From: Balanoglossus misakiensis
Taxonomy: Eukaryota > Hemichordata
Assembly: GCA_040954595.2 (NCBI GenBank)
Contig: CM082580.2
Coordinates: forward strand, 11,842,001 to 11,906,000
DNA: 64,000 nt
Direction: 5' to 3'
The notes under the pieces were generated by a model. That model did no database searches. It saw nothing but the letters and a program-made list of their open reading frames with translations, and was not told where the DNA came from. Made by a program: the position numbers and the translations under genes. Below, one piece after another: positions 23,939 to 37,100 of this stretch. Position 1 is the stretch's first letter. The number at the start of each line of letters is the position of its first letter.

Positions 23939-26900
23939 TTACATCCCTGTTGTGATTCGTATCTTGTCTTCGAAAAGAGACAACAAGAGAATGATAGTGA
24001 AGCCAACCAAGAATCCGATGTTTTGGAAGATGAAGATGGTCCATTGTCTCTGTCGATGTGGTCTCATCAACTCTGGCATCTGCAAAACACATGAATAGCT
24101 GGTTTCTGATTGCATCGCCGTATGTTAATCAGTCATTGGTCTACGAGCGACTGATTCAACAGGTGGTTGACAGATGTACAGGAGGACCGATCGATGAATT
24201 GGTCAATATCGAAGTGATTTTATTTAGAAGACAAAATGGTGGCGACTTCTATCAGCTTCAAGAACAAGACGTGGCGTTTAAAAAAATTAAGATTTAAACA
24301 AACAACGTCATCTCTTACCATATCGACCAAAGCCACGTAGAGAAACATGCCGGCTGTCATGGCCAAAATCCAGGAAGATGCTCCTTCTACACTGCCAACG
24401 GCAAGTCCAATGTACAGGCCAATAAACCCACAGCACGCACAGAAAAAGTTCCATCCCAGCGCCACCTTGTAACTTAAACCAGTAGACACCAGCATGGCAA
24501 AGTCACCTGGATAAGAATCACAAGAAAACTAGTTATTGCCAATTATATTGTCCCCGCGTAGTGTCTAATTTACCCCTCGACCCATCTCTTCAGACGTGCA
24601 AAGGTGTCCGTTCTCGAGTGCAGTGGAGTATACTTACCCAATTCATGTGGCAGTTCGTGGCACAGCACTGCAATAGCGGTGGAGATCCCGGATGCAGCGT
24701 CGATGCAAAAGGCGGCGCCGATGGCCATTCCGTCGGCCATGTTGTGGAAAGCGTCTCCCACGATGATCATGACAGCCACACTGTTAAGCTCTGTAACAAA
24801 CCATGACAACTGTTGTCAGAGTAACTCTTCAATATGCAACGGCGTTGTCAGGTGAATACACGTCATCAGTTGGCCGGGGAACATGTCCCACCACCTCATT
24901 GCTTCCACATAAACGACGAAAATACGAACAAGTAAATTTCACTTTATGTACCAGTTTACGACTCGTACACTCTGGTACCCCCACCCTTTTGAGCAAAAAA
25001 AACGTGAGCAATAATAAAAGAGCTATAAAAATTATATTTACTGAAGAATGACGATTTCTTCTTATTGTCATCTTCTACAACATGAGCATTTCCGTTTTCG
25101 ACCGTGTCGGATTGCTCCGCCTCAGTCTGCGAATGGAAAGAGAGAAAGACAAATTATTTCAAGCGCAGTACATCAACGTCGTCTATCCCACCTGCCCTTC
25201 AAGTGACGCAATAATCGTCGGTGTATCGGAATACCTCGTATGATACACCTTGCAGAATGCAGACCATACAAGATGGACACGTTTGAAGATTCCACGATTA
25301 ACAAACGTGATTCAATTCAACTCAACTCACCAAATGTGTTTTGGAAGCCGATGCCGTCATTTCGTTTGCATTGCCGTTTATCTTTTCTGATGTCTGAGGT
25401 TTCATTGTGTGAGAGTGGCCATGAGTGAACACTTCACCTTCGTCGCCAGAGATCTTCGAACGCATGAAATAAAAAAACATGTAAGTAACATTCATACTAA
25501 GTGCCAAGTCGCTATACTCTGGGGGACTTGCTTTAGGTTTGACAACACAGTGCACGTGGTTCTGAATACATGTATATAACCAGTACGAGAGAACTTAAAA
25601 CATCCTGCATTTACACGTATAAGTTTAGAACACTTTGAAGTGTGTTGTTTACCTTCCGTTTATTAAATCTCTGGGAGATGAGAGTCATGGTCCGTTCAAG
25701 AACAAAGAAGCAATAAATTGATGCCATGACAACGGTCATTTTCCACAAGAAGGTCAGGTCTTCACCCTCGTGACTGGCGGCATCAGTGTGTCCGTGTAAA
25801 TCTAGGGACTATGGGAAACAAGAAAAGAGTAGGACAACAATGTGAGAGGCACAGAGCGAATACATTGGTCGAGGAATACGAATCTAATCTAACAAAGTGT
25901 GAGAACACTACAAAAATTGGATTAAAAGATTTATTACAGAGTAAAATTGTTAACAAATCGACTTACATGGGGTATGAGATGAAGCATTGCATCTGTTGTC
26001 ATGGTACCCACAGCCAAAGCCGTCAGAGTTTGCATCACGATGTCATAAGCTTTCTCATTGGCCAACGGTATGACGAGTATGCCCAAAATGGCCAGTAGAC
26101 TGATGAGCAGAACTGTGAGTGTTCCCCACAAATACACTGTAAAAAACACAAAGAATGGTAAAATCAGATTAACTGGGTAGACTCATATTTATAGATTAGA
26201 TAATAGACTCTTTCCAAAAGGAATCTCTTACTCTGCCAAGAAGCCGGCGTGACTATTTCCGCCGCCACCACGCATGCGTCTGAAACAATCTGTTGGACAA
26301 ACGACGGGCACATCTCAATAAACGTCTTCTCGTCGATTCCGAGTGTCATGTCAATGCCGTAAATATGCAGAATTTCATCACCATCGAAACACTAAATAGG
26401 GTACAAGGAAAAGAAGCGTTAAAAAGTCTCGCATTCGTTAAGAAAAACGACGGAAACACAATGTTGTACATGTACCATGGCATTAGCAGATGCTTTTATT
26501 TCTACACTTCTCACCTCCTCCACTGATAAACTATGGTCATGGCTATCTTCCGCTGCTCTCTTTGATCTCGATGACCTCCACTGACCAGGTTGAACTTGGC
26601 CTGGGTACGGTAGTGATTGGAAGGTATCCTTGGTTACGCTTCTCTTATGAATATGGCCGCCGTCACTGTGGCCACTTTCGCCGTGGCCGATGTTCATTTT
26701 CTCTAACATTCTTCCGTATGCTACAAAAACACAAGGGAAAGAGAAATTTTAGAATCCGCTTGTCATCATCAGATTTGCTTACAGTTCCTTAAAGATAAGC
26801 TAAAGCAGATACTCGGAAATTATTTGAAATACGGTCCACTGTAACTTGAATTATTTTTTCTTGTCCGCGTGTGATCTAATAATTTGCATTGCCATGCCTA

Positions 26901-28880
26901 CCATATTTCAGCAAATTAACACGAAGGGACCAAAGATACTGCAACCATACAGTCATCAAATTTGGGTGCATGCATTGTAAAGTGAACTTACCATCATACG
27001 ATATAATCCCGTTTTCTCCATAGAGTTCGAATATGTTATGAACAAAACTGTCGGGATCGACCTCAGTAGGCTCGCCATTGCAGTAACCCTGCAGTAGATA
27101 TGAGATCGTCACCGCTGCCACGCTCTCCGTTTCGTGAGAGTCAGCCCCGGTGGAATAATTCTCCATGTGCACGTCATCTTCGTAAATAGTGTGGTCTGTG
27201 AAACACTAAATAAAATATTGAACATTTGCCGTTAGTTTTCGCAGACATATAGCTCAAAAATGAAACACCAAGTTGTGTTTTACTTTTATAAATAGTTGAA
27301 CCACGAAAAATAACTGAGGAACGACGCTTCGTACAAGTAAAACCCTGAAGCAGAATGTGTTTTTATTTTCTTTAGATCGTTCTACTTTTGGCCATTGTGT
27401 CTTCAAATATATCACAAACAACGTCAGGGTATTGGCCAGACACGGGTCACTGCACGTGTTTATAGGTTGAGGACACCTTGTTACAATTTCTGATTTGGGG
27501 TAAGTGACGTTACTATTTCATGCGATATTTTCTTTGGGGGGATTAGTCTAAATATGAATTTTTTCGGTGTTGTTGCCTTTTCGGGGTTTGTTCGGATAAG
27601 TTTGCTGGGTTTTTCGGCCCTGTTTTGGTAGCTATGGTCCTGTTTGGCCCAGTTTGGTTCCGTCTACAACTTTTCAAGACGTTCTGAAAGGGAACTTATT
27701 TGACACACCCGAACTGTATTGTGTGGTTTTATTATTGAACAGGTCCGGTCTCCTCAATTGTGCAGTCTGCATATTATTACGGGCTATTAAACATGGAATA
27801 ATGAGCTAGGTCAAAGGCTGTTGCTATGACAATAACGTACGTCTTATCGAAGTAAGACCCAGCCCATTCTTCTTGGTTACAAAGTCCATTCCAAAATGGC
27901 GATGCATTCTTAACGATTTAACTTTCAAATAAACTAGAAATGCCACCTTTGCAAAGTTTTCGGCCTTGTATGTTTGGTTGACATCCTCTAGGATACTCTC
28001 GAACTCGCCTAAGGTTAGAACCGTTGGTGTGCTAGCGTCCCCGTAGTTCAGCACCTGCTCCTCGAAGTAAGTGTAGTCTTTTGCACTCGGCTCTGCGATG
28101 TCTTTGCACACGGTCTGCAAGTCGCTGAGATAAAGCAGCAGAATGACGCTGGCTTGTCCAAATCCTTCCTCACTTAGACCCAATAGCGTGTCAGCACCCA
28201 CGATTGTAAACAAACTTTCCGCAGATAGGCACTAAAGCGGGGAAAATCGAAAAAAGGTAGAGTAGAACCCAAAATGCGTCTAACAGCAACACACAGGCTC
28301 AGGTGGTTAAGCAAACAAAGAAGAAAGAATTCAGCTCTCATAACGGCCATTTTTGTACAGTTCCGACTTTTGCAGAAACTGATATAGCCCTATTCAACAC
28401 ACGGTTAGACTGTTTCACTTTTACATGTGCGTAATTTATATATGACTAAATATGGTCTAATAGAGTGCTTTAAAACGAAAAGTCTCAGAATAGTCTCTTT
28501 TTGTGTGCAAATTTCCAGAACTTTACACACGGAAACAATAGCTTTTCGGGAGAAAAAAATGTAAAGGAGCGTGCTTGATACAGACGATCTGAAATCGAAC
28601 TTTTTTAGGTCACGGTTACCTCTGTACAGTTTGTTGGCGCATCTGAGAAGTCCATCTGACTGCACTGAACTCTGTCGAAGAGAATAGATATGATATCGTT
28701 CATTTCGGACAAAGTGATATTTCTTTCGCCATGGCCGGCCTCTTCAAGTGCGTCCATATATTCAACGACGCTGTGGAACGGATCGACAAGGGCTTGTTCG
28801 TGTTCGTGCGGATCTTCGTGTTGCGCTGCCAGAGCCCCGACAAGGGTGAACACGACTGCGATGAAAAGCCAGCGTTTCAT
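23939..28880 (-). CDS. SLC39A4/12-like: ZIP-family zinc importer of the ZIP4/ZIP12 type (713 residues, 12 exons)
   Basis: Exons in transcript order: 28620-28880, 27947-28231, 26992-27205, 26515-26720, 26232-26391, 25967-26136, 25653-25808, 25331-25453, 25042-25126, 24638-24790, 24319-24506, 23939-24079; total 2142 bases in frame. A signal peptide (MKRWLFIAVVFTLVGALA) precedes a His/Glu-rich start and a large ectodomain (about 20-375). TM1 is near 378-398, TM2 near 405-431 and TM3 near 450-475. The cytosolic loop carries HGHSH near 495-499. TM4 holds HNMADG (569-574) and TM5 holds HELPHELGD (598-606), the metal-transport pair of this subfamily. The C-terminus ends LLLSLFEDKIRITTGM, as in ZIP4/12. 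The protein brings zinc from outside or from vesicles into the cytosol. Where ZIP4 has the PAL motif, this protein has CPSF followed by VQQIVSDAC, the same layout with a changed core. ZIP4 and ZIP12 cannot be separated without a tree. Confidence 0.93.
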
Positions 28881-29518
28881 GTTGTTTGGTGGTGGTGGTT
28901 TTTCTTCAAGTGGTATTTTGTAACAGAAAGTTTCGCGTGGTTGTCGTCGATGTCGTCTCCGCTCCTGTGATCTGGATCAGTGCCTGGTACCAAAAGAATC
29001 TAAGCTCCGGGTCATGTGATACAGTCCGCCTGTCATTTAAGGCACCGAACTAGACCATGTAAATCACTCACTCTCACAGGAAGGTGTCGGTCTGACGACA
29101 GTCACGTTGCATATACGCTGGTTGGTGAGACTTTAGAAGTGTGACACGCGTCGACTGTCCGTGGAACACTTGGTGTATTACGCAACGCCGATAGACACCT
29201 AAAACTAATTGAACGCCAATCCACTTCAACATCAGTTATATGACCTGCACGTATCTAAAGAAAACAGATTCTTTGTGGATCTCTTCATGACAATCACAAT
29301 GACAATCAGCGAACATGTCGCCCCCGAGAAGCAATTGTCCTTTATTGTGCACTGGACCCTAAATATCAGTCAAATGTGTTTTTCACGCATTGCGTTTACT
29401 GGGACAATTTTTAAACATTTTACCGTAACAGTGGTAAAACCAAGCATACGAAAACCCAAGCAAAACAAACCTTTCAACACAAGCTACTGTGTGTGCATGT
29501 ATGTGCGTGTGTGCAGAG

Positions 29519-29530
29519 GGGGGGGGGGGG
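29519..29530. repeat. Homopolymer G12
   Basis: Twelve consecutive G next to a TG-rich stretch (tgtgtgcatgtatgtgcgtg). Confidence 0.9.
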
Positions 29531-30079
29531 TGGTACGAGGCTCGGCTTATGCGCTTGCAAATCTGGTTTATTATTTGTCCAAGCGCTACAAGATTAGACT
29601 GTGGAGCCCATCGATCTGTCCATCCACGTGGTCCATCACACCGTATACAGGACCTCCACCCCAAAAATAATTCCGTAATTCCAATATTCCCGTTAGGAGG
29701 GCGAGAAATAAAATGTACTGACGATTATATATTGATCATCGCAGATTTGTTGTCTATTTATAAAAAATAATTGGAACCATAAAGATATGACAGGATTCGC
29801 ATATCGCACCAGAACAAACAGAAGGATCCACATATTGCTTCAGGACGATATCGCCATGGTGATTTGTTCAAGTAACAATTCCATGTATTTATAAATTCAA
29901 CCTTGGTACAATACTTCAGACCACCCATATCGATGATTTTTAGAGCCGGTCTTTTTACTTTTTAACATTTTTATTGAAATCAGCAAATCTCTGTATTTAT
30001 ATATATTCTCAATACAACCAGAATATGTGCAATATTTCCCTCCATCTATGTATGCTCAAATCAACATCTATGTGATGAG

Positions 30080-30093
30080 TTTATTTATTTATT
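30080..30093 (-). terminator. Overlapping poly(A) signals for the EOLA gene
   Basis: The minus strand reads AATAAATAAATAAA, three overlapping signals, about 220 bases after the stop codon at 30315. Confidence 0.6.
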
Positions 30094-30314
30094 CGAGTAA
30101 AACAACAGGCATAAGGCCCGTTTACAGATACATGTACCATTAATAGAATATAAAAAACGATCGCATAAAAGATACAAACTATAAAAAAGATAAAAAGTGA
30201 CAGTACAATCAACACAAGAGTACTCGGTATATGGTAGGAAAAGTACCGTTCAAACTGATGGTAAAGCTACTAAAGTTTCTCGAAGCTAAAAAATTCACGT
30301 AGCGCCCTCACACT

Positions 30315-31109
30315 TCATTTTGGTAAAATTGTTTCTGGGATTTCGAGATACGAAATGCCTGGCTGGCCCCTACATTTCACTGGTTCTTTGAGCCATTTCG
30401 CATTGTGGACTCTTGTCAGATATTTTTCGTCCAACGGCCTTAAGACAGCTTGTCTTTCCAAATCCAGCCTTTCCTCTTCTGAAAGACCCTCTGCTTCACA
30501 TTTCCATGATTCTCCAACTGTGAAAACTCCTGCAAGCAGAGAGAGAGAGAGAGAGAGAGAGAGCAACGCTTTAACCTAGTTCAGAGCCTCCTCCATGCGT
30601 TCTTTAGAGAAGCAAATACAAACGAATTACGTCTACAATTTACCACATATGAATTATCCACAGAAAAATCGCCAGGAAAACAAATAGAAGTAATCCTCCG
30701 CAGATTGTATGTCATTTCAAAATCATGATATCTCCTCTACCATACCTGCAAGTACCCCTCTTCCATGGCGTTTGCCACTTTCCACCAAATCTTCAATCTC
30801 TGCTTCATCCATCCCTCTTTCCTTCAGAATGTCCATCCATTCGTGTCCTTCCCACTCATTCCATGCTATGTGTACTCCCACGGTCTCGTTTTCCAGGTTC
30901 TTAAAGACAGGATTCCATCTTGTCTCGATTGTTTTGACACCGTTGAGTATGAAGCCAGCATAGGGCTGTCTGGCTGCTATGCAAGGCAAGCGTCTTGTTG
31001 GGTTGTCCTTGTCGGTTTCTTCACTGTCAGATGCATTCGCTGTTTCTTTCGTATCTTTCTCAAGTTTCTTACTTGGATCATGCGTCGATCTTTTCTTCCA
31101 TTTAGGCAT
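30315..31109 (-). CDS. EOLA1: EOLA-type ASCH-domain protein (192 residues, 2 exons)
   Basis: Exons: 30746-31109, then 30315-30529; 579 bases in frame. It resembles vertebrate EOLA1/EOLA2 (CXorf40 proteins) from about residue 41 to the end. The ASCH signature GVKTIETR is at 57-64, preceded by RQPYAGFILNG, followed by VHIAWNEWEG, GRGVLAG, and in exon 2 LERQAVLRPLDEKYLT. ASCH folds are related to PUA and bind nucleic acid in several families; I know no confirmed reaction for EOLA. Residues 1-40 form a charged, Lys/Asp/Glu-rich extension that, as I recall, vertebrate EOLA1 lacks. It may be disordered or a nuclear signal (KWKKR near the start). The acceptor of exon 2 is preceded by a (CT)n run that serves as the polypyrimidine tract. 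Confidence 0.9.
30537..30563. repeat. (GA)n / (CT)n microsatellite at a splice acceptor
   Basis: About 13 GA dinucleotides on the plus strand. Read on the minus strand they are (CT)n directly before TGCTTGCAG, the acceptor of EOLA exon 2. Confidence 0.92.
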
Positions 31110-34100
31110 TGTGGTAACGTCCTCTGTTCAACCTAGAATGCAGTGTACGTTTGCAAACTGTTCTCTCTTCTCCTGTTCTGATAAATGACATACAATACAC
31201 ATTGTTTAATTAATATTCAGAGACTTGGCTGAGTTTTTGACAATACTGTATGTCAAGTAAATTGATTAAAAGGTAAAAAAACACCGGCCTTTATATAGGC
31301 GTTGCCCGCTGCAGTGTACCGTACGCAGGGCTAAGCTAATTGACTGAGGACCAATGTACATTTCATTGTTTTGGTTTGGACTTAGGGACGCGCCAGACGG
31401 AAAATGGTACAAAACCTCCTGGCATGGTCCATACGTATACCTTTGGTATCGATACGTCCTTCACTACATACATAGCGTTATGTACTTACGTAGTGGTGGT
31501 GTTGGAAATGACTTAATACATATGAAACGGACAGAAACGCATAAGGACTTAAACATGGATGTGTTTGCCGCGCGTTTTCACGAACAAAAGGCCAAAGTTC
31601 ATGCAAGGTCAGGTCATATGTTTAATGCGCATCGTTTCATATACATCATACCATGATTCGAGCAGTAGAAAGCTATGGGTGCATATCATATTTTTGTAAG
31701 TTGCTTACACAGGAGAAGAGTAACCTTGGAGCAAGCAGATATGATTTTCTGGATGATGTTCGAGCAATTTTGGTGCACCACTGAAACTTTTGTTTCAAAC
31801 TATATAAGAGCATGGATATGCCATTTGTCTTGTTCGTTGAGTTGTCCTATCAACTCAAGAGATAGTGACTCAAGTTCAATATTTACACATCACAGGTTAG
31901 TGTAATATTGTTCTTGTTTGGTTGGTTTTTGTTAGTTTTTAAACAGCTGTACATTCTATAAATTATAATGTTTTCCGTTGACTACTATGTCAATCACTAG
32001 AGTGCATAGAAATGTGTCCAGGTTTTAGTTTTAGATGTCCCTCGAATCATCGTTGAGGACTGGAGTGAACAAGAGCTTTAAAGCATATACCGTATACATA
32101 TACCGCTGTCTTATATGTGAAAATTCAAAAAAATATTTTCTTGATATTACTAGCTTGTTGACCTTTATTTCTTGATGATATTTTAAAAATCTTCGTACGA
32201 ATGTGCTTGATGTTGTTGGAGTAGTTTTCATGTTACAGCGCCCTCAGTAGGCGTGAACATTATTACTTTCAGATGTCTCATTCATCTATAATAGTACTGA
32301 TACGTTTTTTAAAACAAAACAGACAAATGACATTATGTACTTTTTCCCCTTCAAACAATACATCTGAAAAGTTTCACACATTCTATTTACTTGTGGGAAA
32401 TGAATCTGAAAATAAGTTTCTCAGGCCGATAAAGGAATAAGTTTTTAATTAAAGTTATAAAAGTGTTTCCCCCTATTTATCTGAGTTGAAATTCATTTAT
32501 ACTACATTGTATTTATATAAGTGTATCTATCAACCCAATATCAAATGAATTTCTAACCCCCAAATTATCATAAATTACTATATACATTTCCCTATAGTAA
32601 TTCTCCATTTTTTCTTGGTTTTACAAACACCAGCAAAAGCATAGGTATGCTACAACTTTTGTAAACATGTTACATAGCAAAAATTGAACCCCAGCCAGAA
32701 TAAAGAGTCACTCACCCCAAAATCAAACAGACTGTTTCATTTGACCATTCAGTTTATTCATGCGAATTAACAATAAGTACCAGCACATTTCAGTAAACAT
32801 GCCACCAGCCATTATTTGCTGATCAATGTAACATTTATTTTTGAAACATCATGAGGGGAACATATGGTACACTTTCAGTCAACGTTGCAAAGTTGCAGCA
32901 TATTTATGTTGAATTAATTTCAAAGAAAAGCTTCAACGGACAAAGCAAATGTCTTTTGAACATTCAATAGACTAGTGAATTAAGGTTATGTCATTTTAAC
33001 CATGATTATTATTTAAAAAATATATCATTCACAATTACGTTACAGTAGACAGATGGCTACCCCAGGGTTATTTTACATTCATTGTGATATATTACATGCA
33101 GGGTTCTGAAAGTCTTTTTATGTTGTTGAAAATTTTGGGCAATATTTTGCAGAAGATAATGTGCTTGCTGTAGGGTTTATGAAATGAAATGTACTGCATT
33201 TAGCATTCTCTATTTTGCCATGTGAGGTACTGTTAGCTCAGACATGTACCTGAGTATTTTTAAGTGCCCTTGTTTTTATCTTAAGTTTTTGCCGACATTA
33301 CATCACATTTCTTTTGTATTCGACAGCAATTTGTATTCAAATCAGTCTGGATAAATACCTACTTAGTCACAAAGACTAGGCGTTGCAAACAATACATTCT
33401 ATTCTTCTGTTCCATTCTTTTTCTTACTTCAAGTAGAAACCTGTCGTCATTGTGGAAAAAATAACGTTATTTTAAACCAAATTTTGTATACTATAATAAA
33501 TGAATGGTCTATAAATGATACATAGAGTTGGTTGTATTTGATTTTAGGAGAAGTTTTGTTATTTTCATAACAGTCGACAACAGTGCAAGAATGTGGTAGC
33601 TTTTGTTAAGACCCAGTGTTATTCAAATGACTTGATGTCCCTTTCCACAACATGGTTTGTCTGAGTGTGTGGGTTTATATTGACCATTGTGTTTGTCTTT
33701 CAGCTGTTAATCTCTGCAGACTCTCCAGTTCAGTAGGACAGGGACAGGTACAAGGCAATCGCTGTTTTGAAAGTATTAGCGGTCAATTCATGAAGTGTTA
33801 ATTGTAACCCCTTGAAACCGAATCCATTGGTCGGTTGACCTGTTTCGACATCACATCTGCGGATATCAGGTGAGCATGCAGTTACCTGCAGTTCTTATGT
33901 CTTTTCCCCTCCAGTGTTGATGAAGAAAAGAAAAGAAAACAAACAGAGAACAGGTACAGTAATTAGCCTATTGAGCTAGTATCGGAAAGGAGACTGTTTT
34001 TCCCGACACATAATTATGGTACAGTTATTTGCCATTCAACAACATCAGAAGGCAAGACATATTTTTTTTACCAAATAATCAAGTTTTCTAAACAATGAAG

Positions 34101-37100
34101 TTATCAAATGAACTTTTTTCTGTAGCTGAAATGTTTTCAGGGTGCTGCACAAAAGTTAATCCTTGCTAGTATAACAATAACATACTAAGGAATTCATAAG
34201 ATATTCTGGTGTGTTTTTGATAGAGTGTTGGAATGTTCACAGATATTCTTCAATCAAATGCAGTGTTAAGAACATACTAGCGTGTCTCAAAAGAAAAAGT
34301 TTCCAAGGTAAACCATTGTGTTTTATGCACCTTGGCAGTGTAACAGGTAGGGTGTGATTTAAGGAGTGTACTGACGTAGTTCTCGGTCACGGACCAATGT
34401 ATCTGTGAACCCAGCCTCAGGGTTTGTTATCGACTTCACTTCAGTGCACCATTCACACAATCAGTCTATTGTCCAGCAGTACCCTAATTCTCAAACCCCT
34501 GTGACGTTTTCACGGATGAGTTTGTACATGAGTGCCGTGTGAATCACAGAAAGATTGAGATTTTGTATTGCTTGAAGGAGAAATGTACAAGCACTTCCTT
34601 GGGTAAAGAAAATATAGCAACATAAGAAATAGACTGAGAAGAAAAGAATTCAAGAAGTTTATCTCTGAAAGTTGATTTTGGTGAGAAGAATGTTAGTAAA
34701 AGCAACTGGTTAAAGGGAAAATATATATTTTCTTTCAAACATTCTGCTTTGTTTTGCTTTGCTTTTTGAACTGTAGTATACATCCTGCAGTCGATGGTCC
34801 GCAGCCATAGAAAATCCTTCATGCTTTAGAGTTGGCAGGGATATTGTATAAGTGCCAATTAGAGATTGCTTAGCATTCAGCAATAGAGCCAACTTTTATT
34901 AAAAGGAATTCCTTTACAGCAAGCAAGTGTATATCATTTATCACACAAGTGCGTTGTTCCACAAAATATGAAAAAAAAAATGGTTTGTTATAAAGCCTCA
35001 AATGCTTTTAAAATATTTAGTTGCAGCACAATGGAAATGCCTAGGATGGGCTCACTTGTGAACACATTCTTCCTCAGAGTTTAATTAACTGTTTAATATT
35101 GGCTGTAATTTTATCCCGTTGGTAACAGTAGATGAAATTCCACAGCTTGTAAATGTTTCCCATTTGTGAATTATTTGCCCCTGTCTGTTAATTGATTTGA
35201 ATTGCACTAGGTGATGGGTAAGTAATAGCACTGGGACAACAAGTCCCTGATCTTACATAATCCATGTTGTTATCGACAGAGTTTAAAGGCAGGGTATAGA
35301 CAACAGACAGGGTTATCTTGGATCAGGTATGTAGCCTTTTATAAAAGACAAAACGCATGTGTGTTGACAATTTTCCTGTTCCTATCAAGCAGTGAAATTC
35401 ATATGGGTACAGGTCACTGTGTACTAAACTACTCTGTCGACATAGTGTTCAGAATTGCATACGGGATCTGTCGCTGACGTCGACAAGATCAACACCAGTG
35501 ATCGATTGCCACACCAGATTCACAGGAGACTTGACATTGAAGGAATATAGCAACAATGTTTTTTTTTGATGTACCTTGTAATGATCAGTTGCATATTACT
35601 TGTGTTTGCAATGATTTTCTTTGATGAGCAAACCAAACCAAAGTGCAATCAGATTTTGTATGAAGGGAAGCTGGTATGTTATGAGCTCTGCAGATGCAGA
35701 TGTACATGCAGAAATGTGAAAAGAGATCATTTGGTGGTCAATGGGTGTAATAAATTATCCTGGTCTGTGTATATACATACAAGCCATGCCAGTTCCCTGT
35801 GCCAATTCATTACGTATGGGTTGGGACAGTGCTTTCAAACACAGAGTGAAAAATGTAGTAACCCTACACCCTATCGTGATACACCTCAGCAAAGTTTTAA
35901 ACTTTGAGGTGTAAAATCAAACAACTTTCATGAGAGGAAGTTTATTATTACTTTAAGTCATGGCAATATTCTGGTAACTCCAGACCGAAATGTTGCCACT
36001 GAAGTAGACTTGAATGTGATGAACCATAGACTCTAGTCTAGGGTATATGGATGAACTTACAAATGTACACAAAGTCATATGGCCGTACTGGAAGTCAGCA
36101 AAGGTGAAATGTTTGCCTACACAATATAACAGAGCATTGTGAATTAAAGCTGCGTGTGTACATAATGCTAAATGTGAGCGCAGTCTCTGTAACAACTTGC
36201 AGGTCTGTTGAATTTCTTCGCTGGAGATCAGTGTCTTTCTCTGCAAACCAAATCTTCATTTAGGTGTAAAACTTTGAAATTTGGTAAAACTCTACCAGAG
36301 GAACACACAGACAAATATATAATTCCTTCTTTTATTTGTACAGCTTTCCTCTCGTTTTAAACACATTTTAAATATTCTTGTGTGGTGTATTATTATAAAA
36401 TATACTGGTAGGCAGATGCCATGTTTCAAAGTCCCACCGAGTGACAGCACCTCATTTCAGCTCAGCTGTAATTATACATTTTAATGTGTTTTTTGAAGCA
36501 TTAATTTTAGCCTGTACAATATGGTATGAGTTTTCTGAGTGCTGCATTCCAGCCCAACCATGACCTGAGCACGTACATCACAGTTTGCCACCAGGCCTCA
36601 GACTACATGAAAGGGGTCACCTTGGATTGTTTAAAGCAGGCAAATTTAAAGTAAATAACACACAGTTGGTTGGAGTTCATGCAGTGACGTGGCCATGCAT
36701 ATATTCTGCAGTGAAGAATTGCTTCATATGCTCTCTCAACTCAATACCCAGTCATCATTTGGGCCGCTTCTCTGCCAGCTGGTGTTATTTACAACCGAAT
36801 CTATTTTCTTTCAGGATTATTAACTGGTACCTCAGACAAGATACCTCATTTTGCTCCAAGCATCAAATTGCCTCAGGTGGGTAATCCATAAATATACTCT
36901 GTCACCTGTCAGAAAGTTTTAGTTACTGATGGAGAAAATGTCCATTCATCTCCACTTTGGTTCATTTCATATCTCTCATGTTTGATATACATGTATTTAT
37001 TTTGTGGATCTGCTGTCATAACTGCATGACAAATTTGTGTGCAATACAGACAGAGATAAAAGTTTATTCTTTAGTTGTTTTAGTGACGAGATGGAGGGGG

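Larger units (their letters stand above)
28881..30314. other. Intergenic region between the ZIP and EOLA genes
   Basis: The right part of the ZIP promoter lies at about 28881-29200. A G12 run sits at 29519-29530. Open frames here (for example 29209-29670) have no recognisable content. The EOLA 3' end is probably near the overlapping minus-strand AATAAA signals at 30080-30093. Confidence 0.5.

Noticed and set aside
24561-24855. Plus-strand frames opposite the ZIP exons
   Set aside because: Antisense shadows of exons encoding the HELPHELG region.
29209-29670. Plus-strand open frame of 153 codons
   Set aside because: It includes a homopolymer G run and dinucleotide-like sequence, has no domain, and lacks exon neighbours.
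30315-30566. Frame starting MLSLSLSLSLLAG that looks like a signal peptide
   Set aside because: The Leu-Ser repeat is the translated (CT)n tract before the EOLA exon 2 acceptor, so it is intronic, not a leader.
35566-35907. Open frame of 113 codons with a hydrophobic start and many cysteines
   Set aside because: No phase-matched exons or family resemblance. It sits in the gene-poor block.
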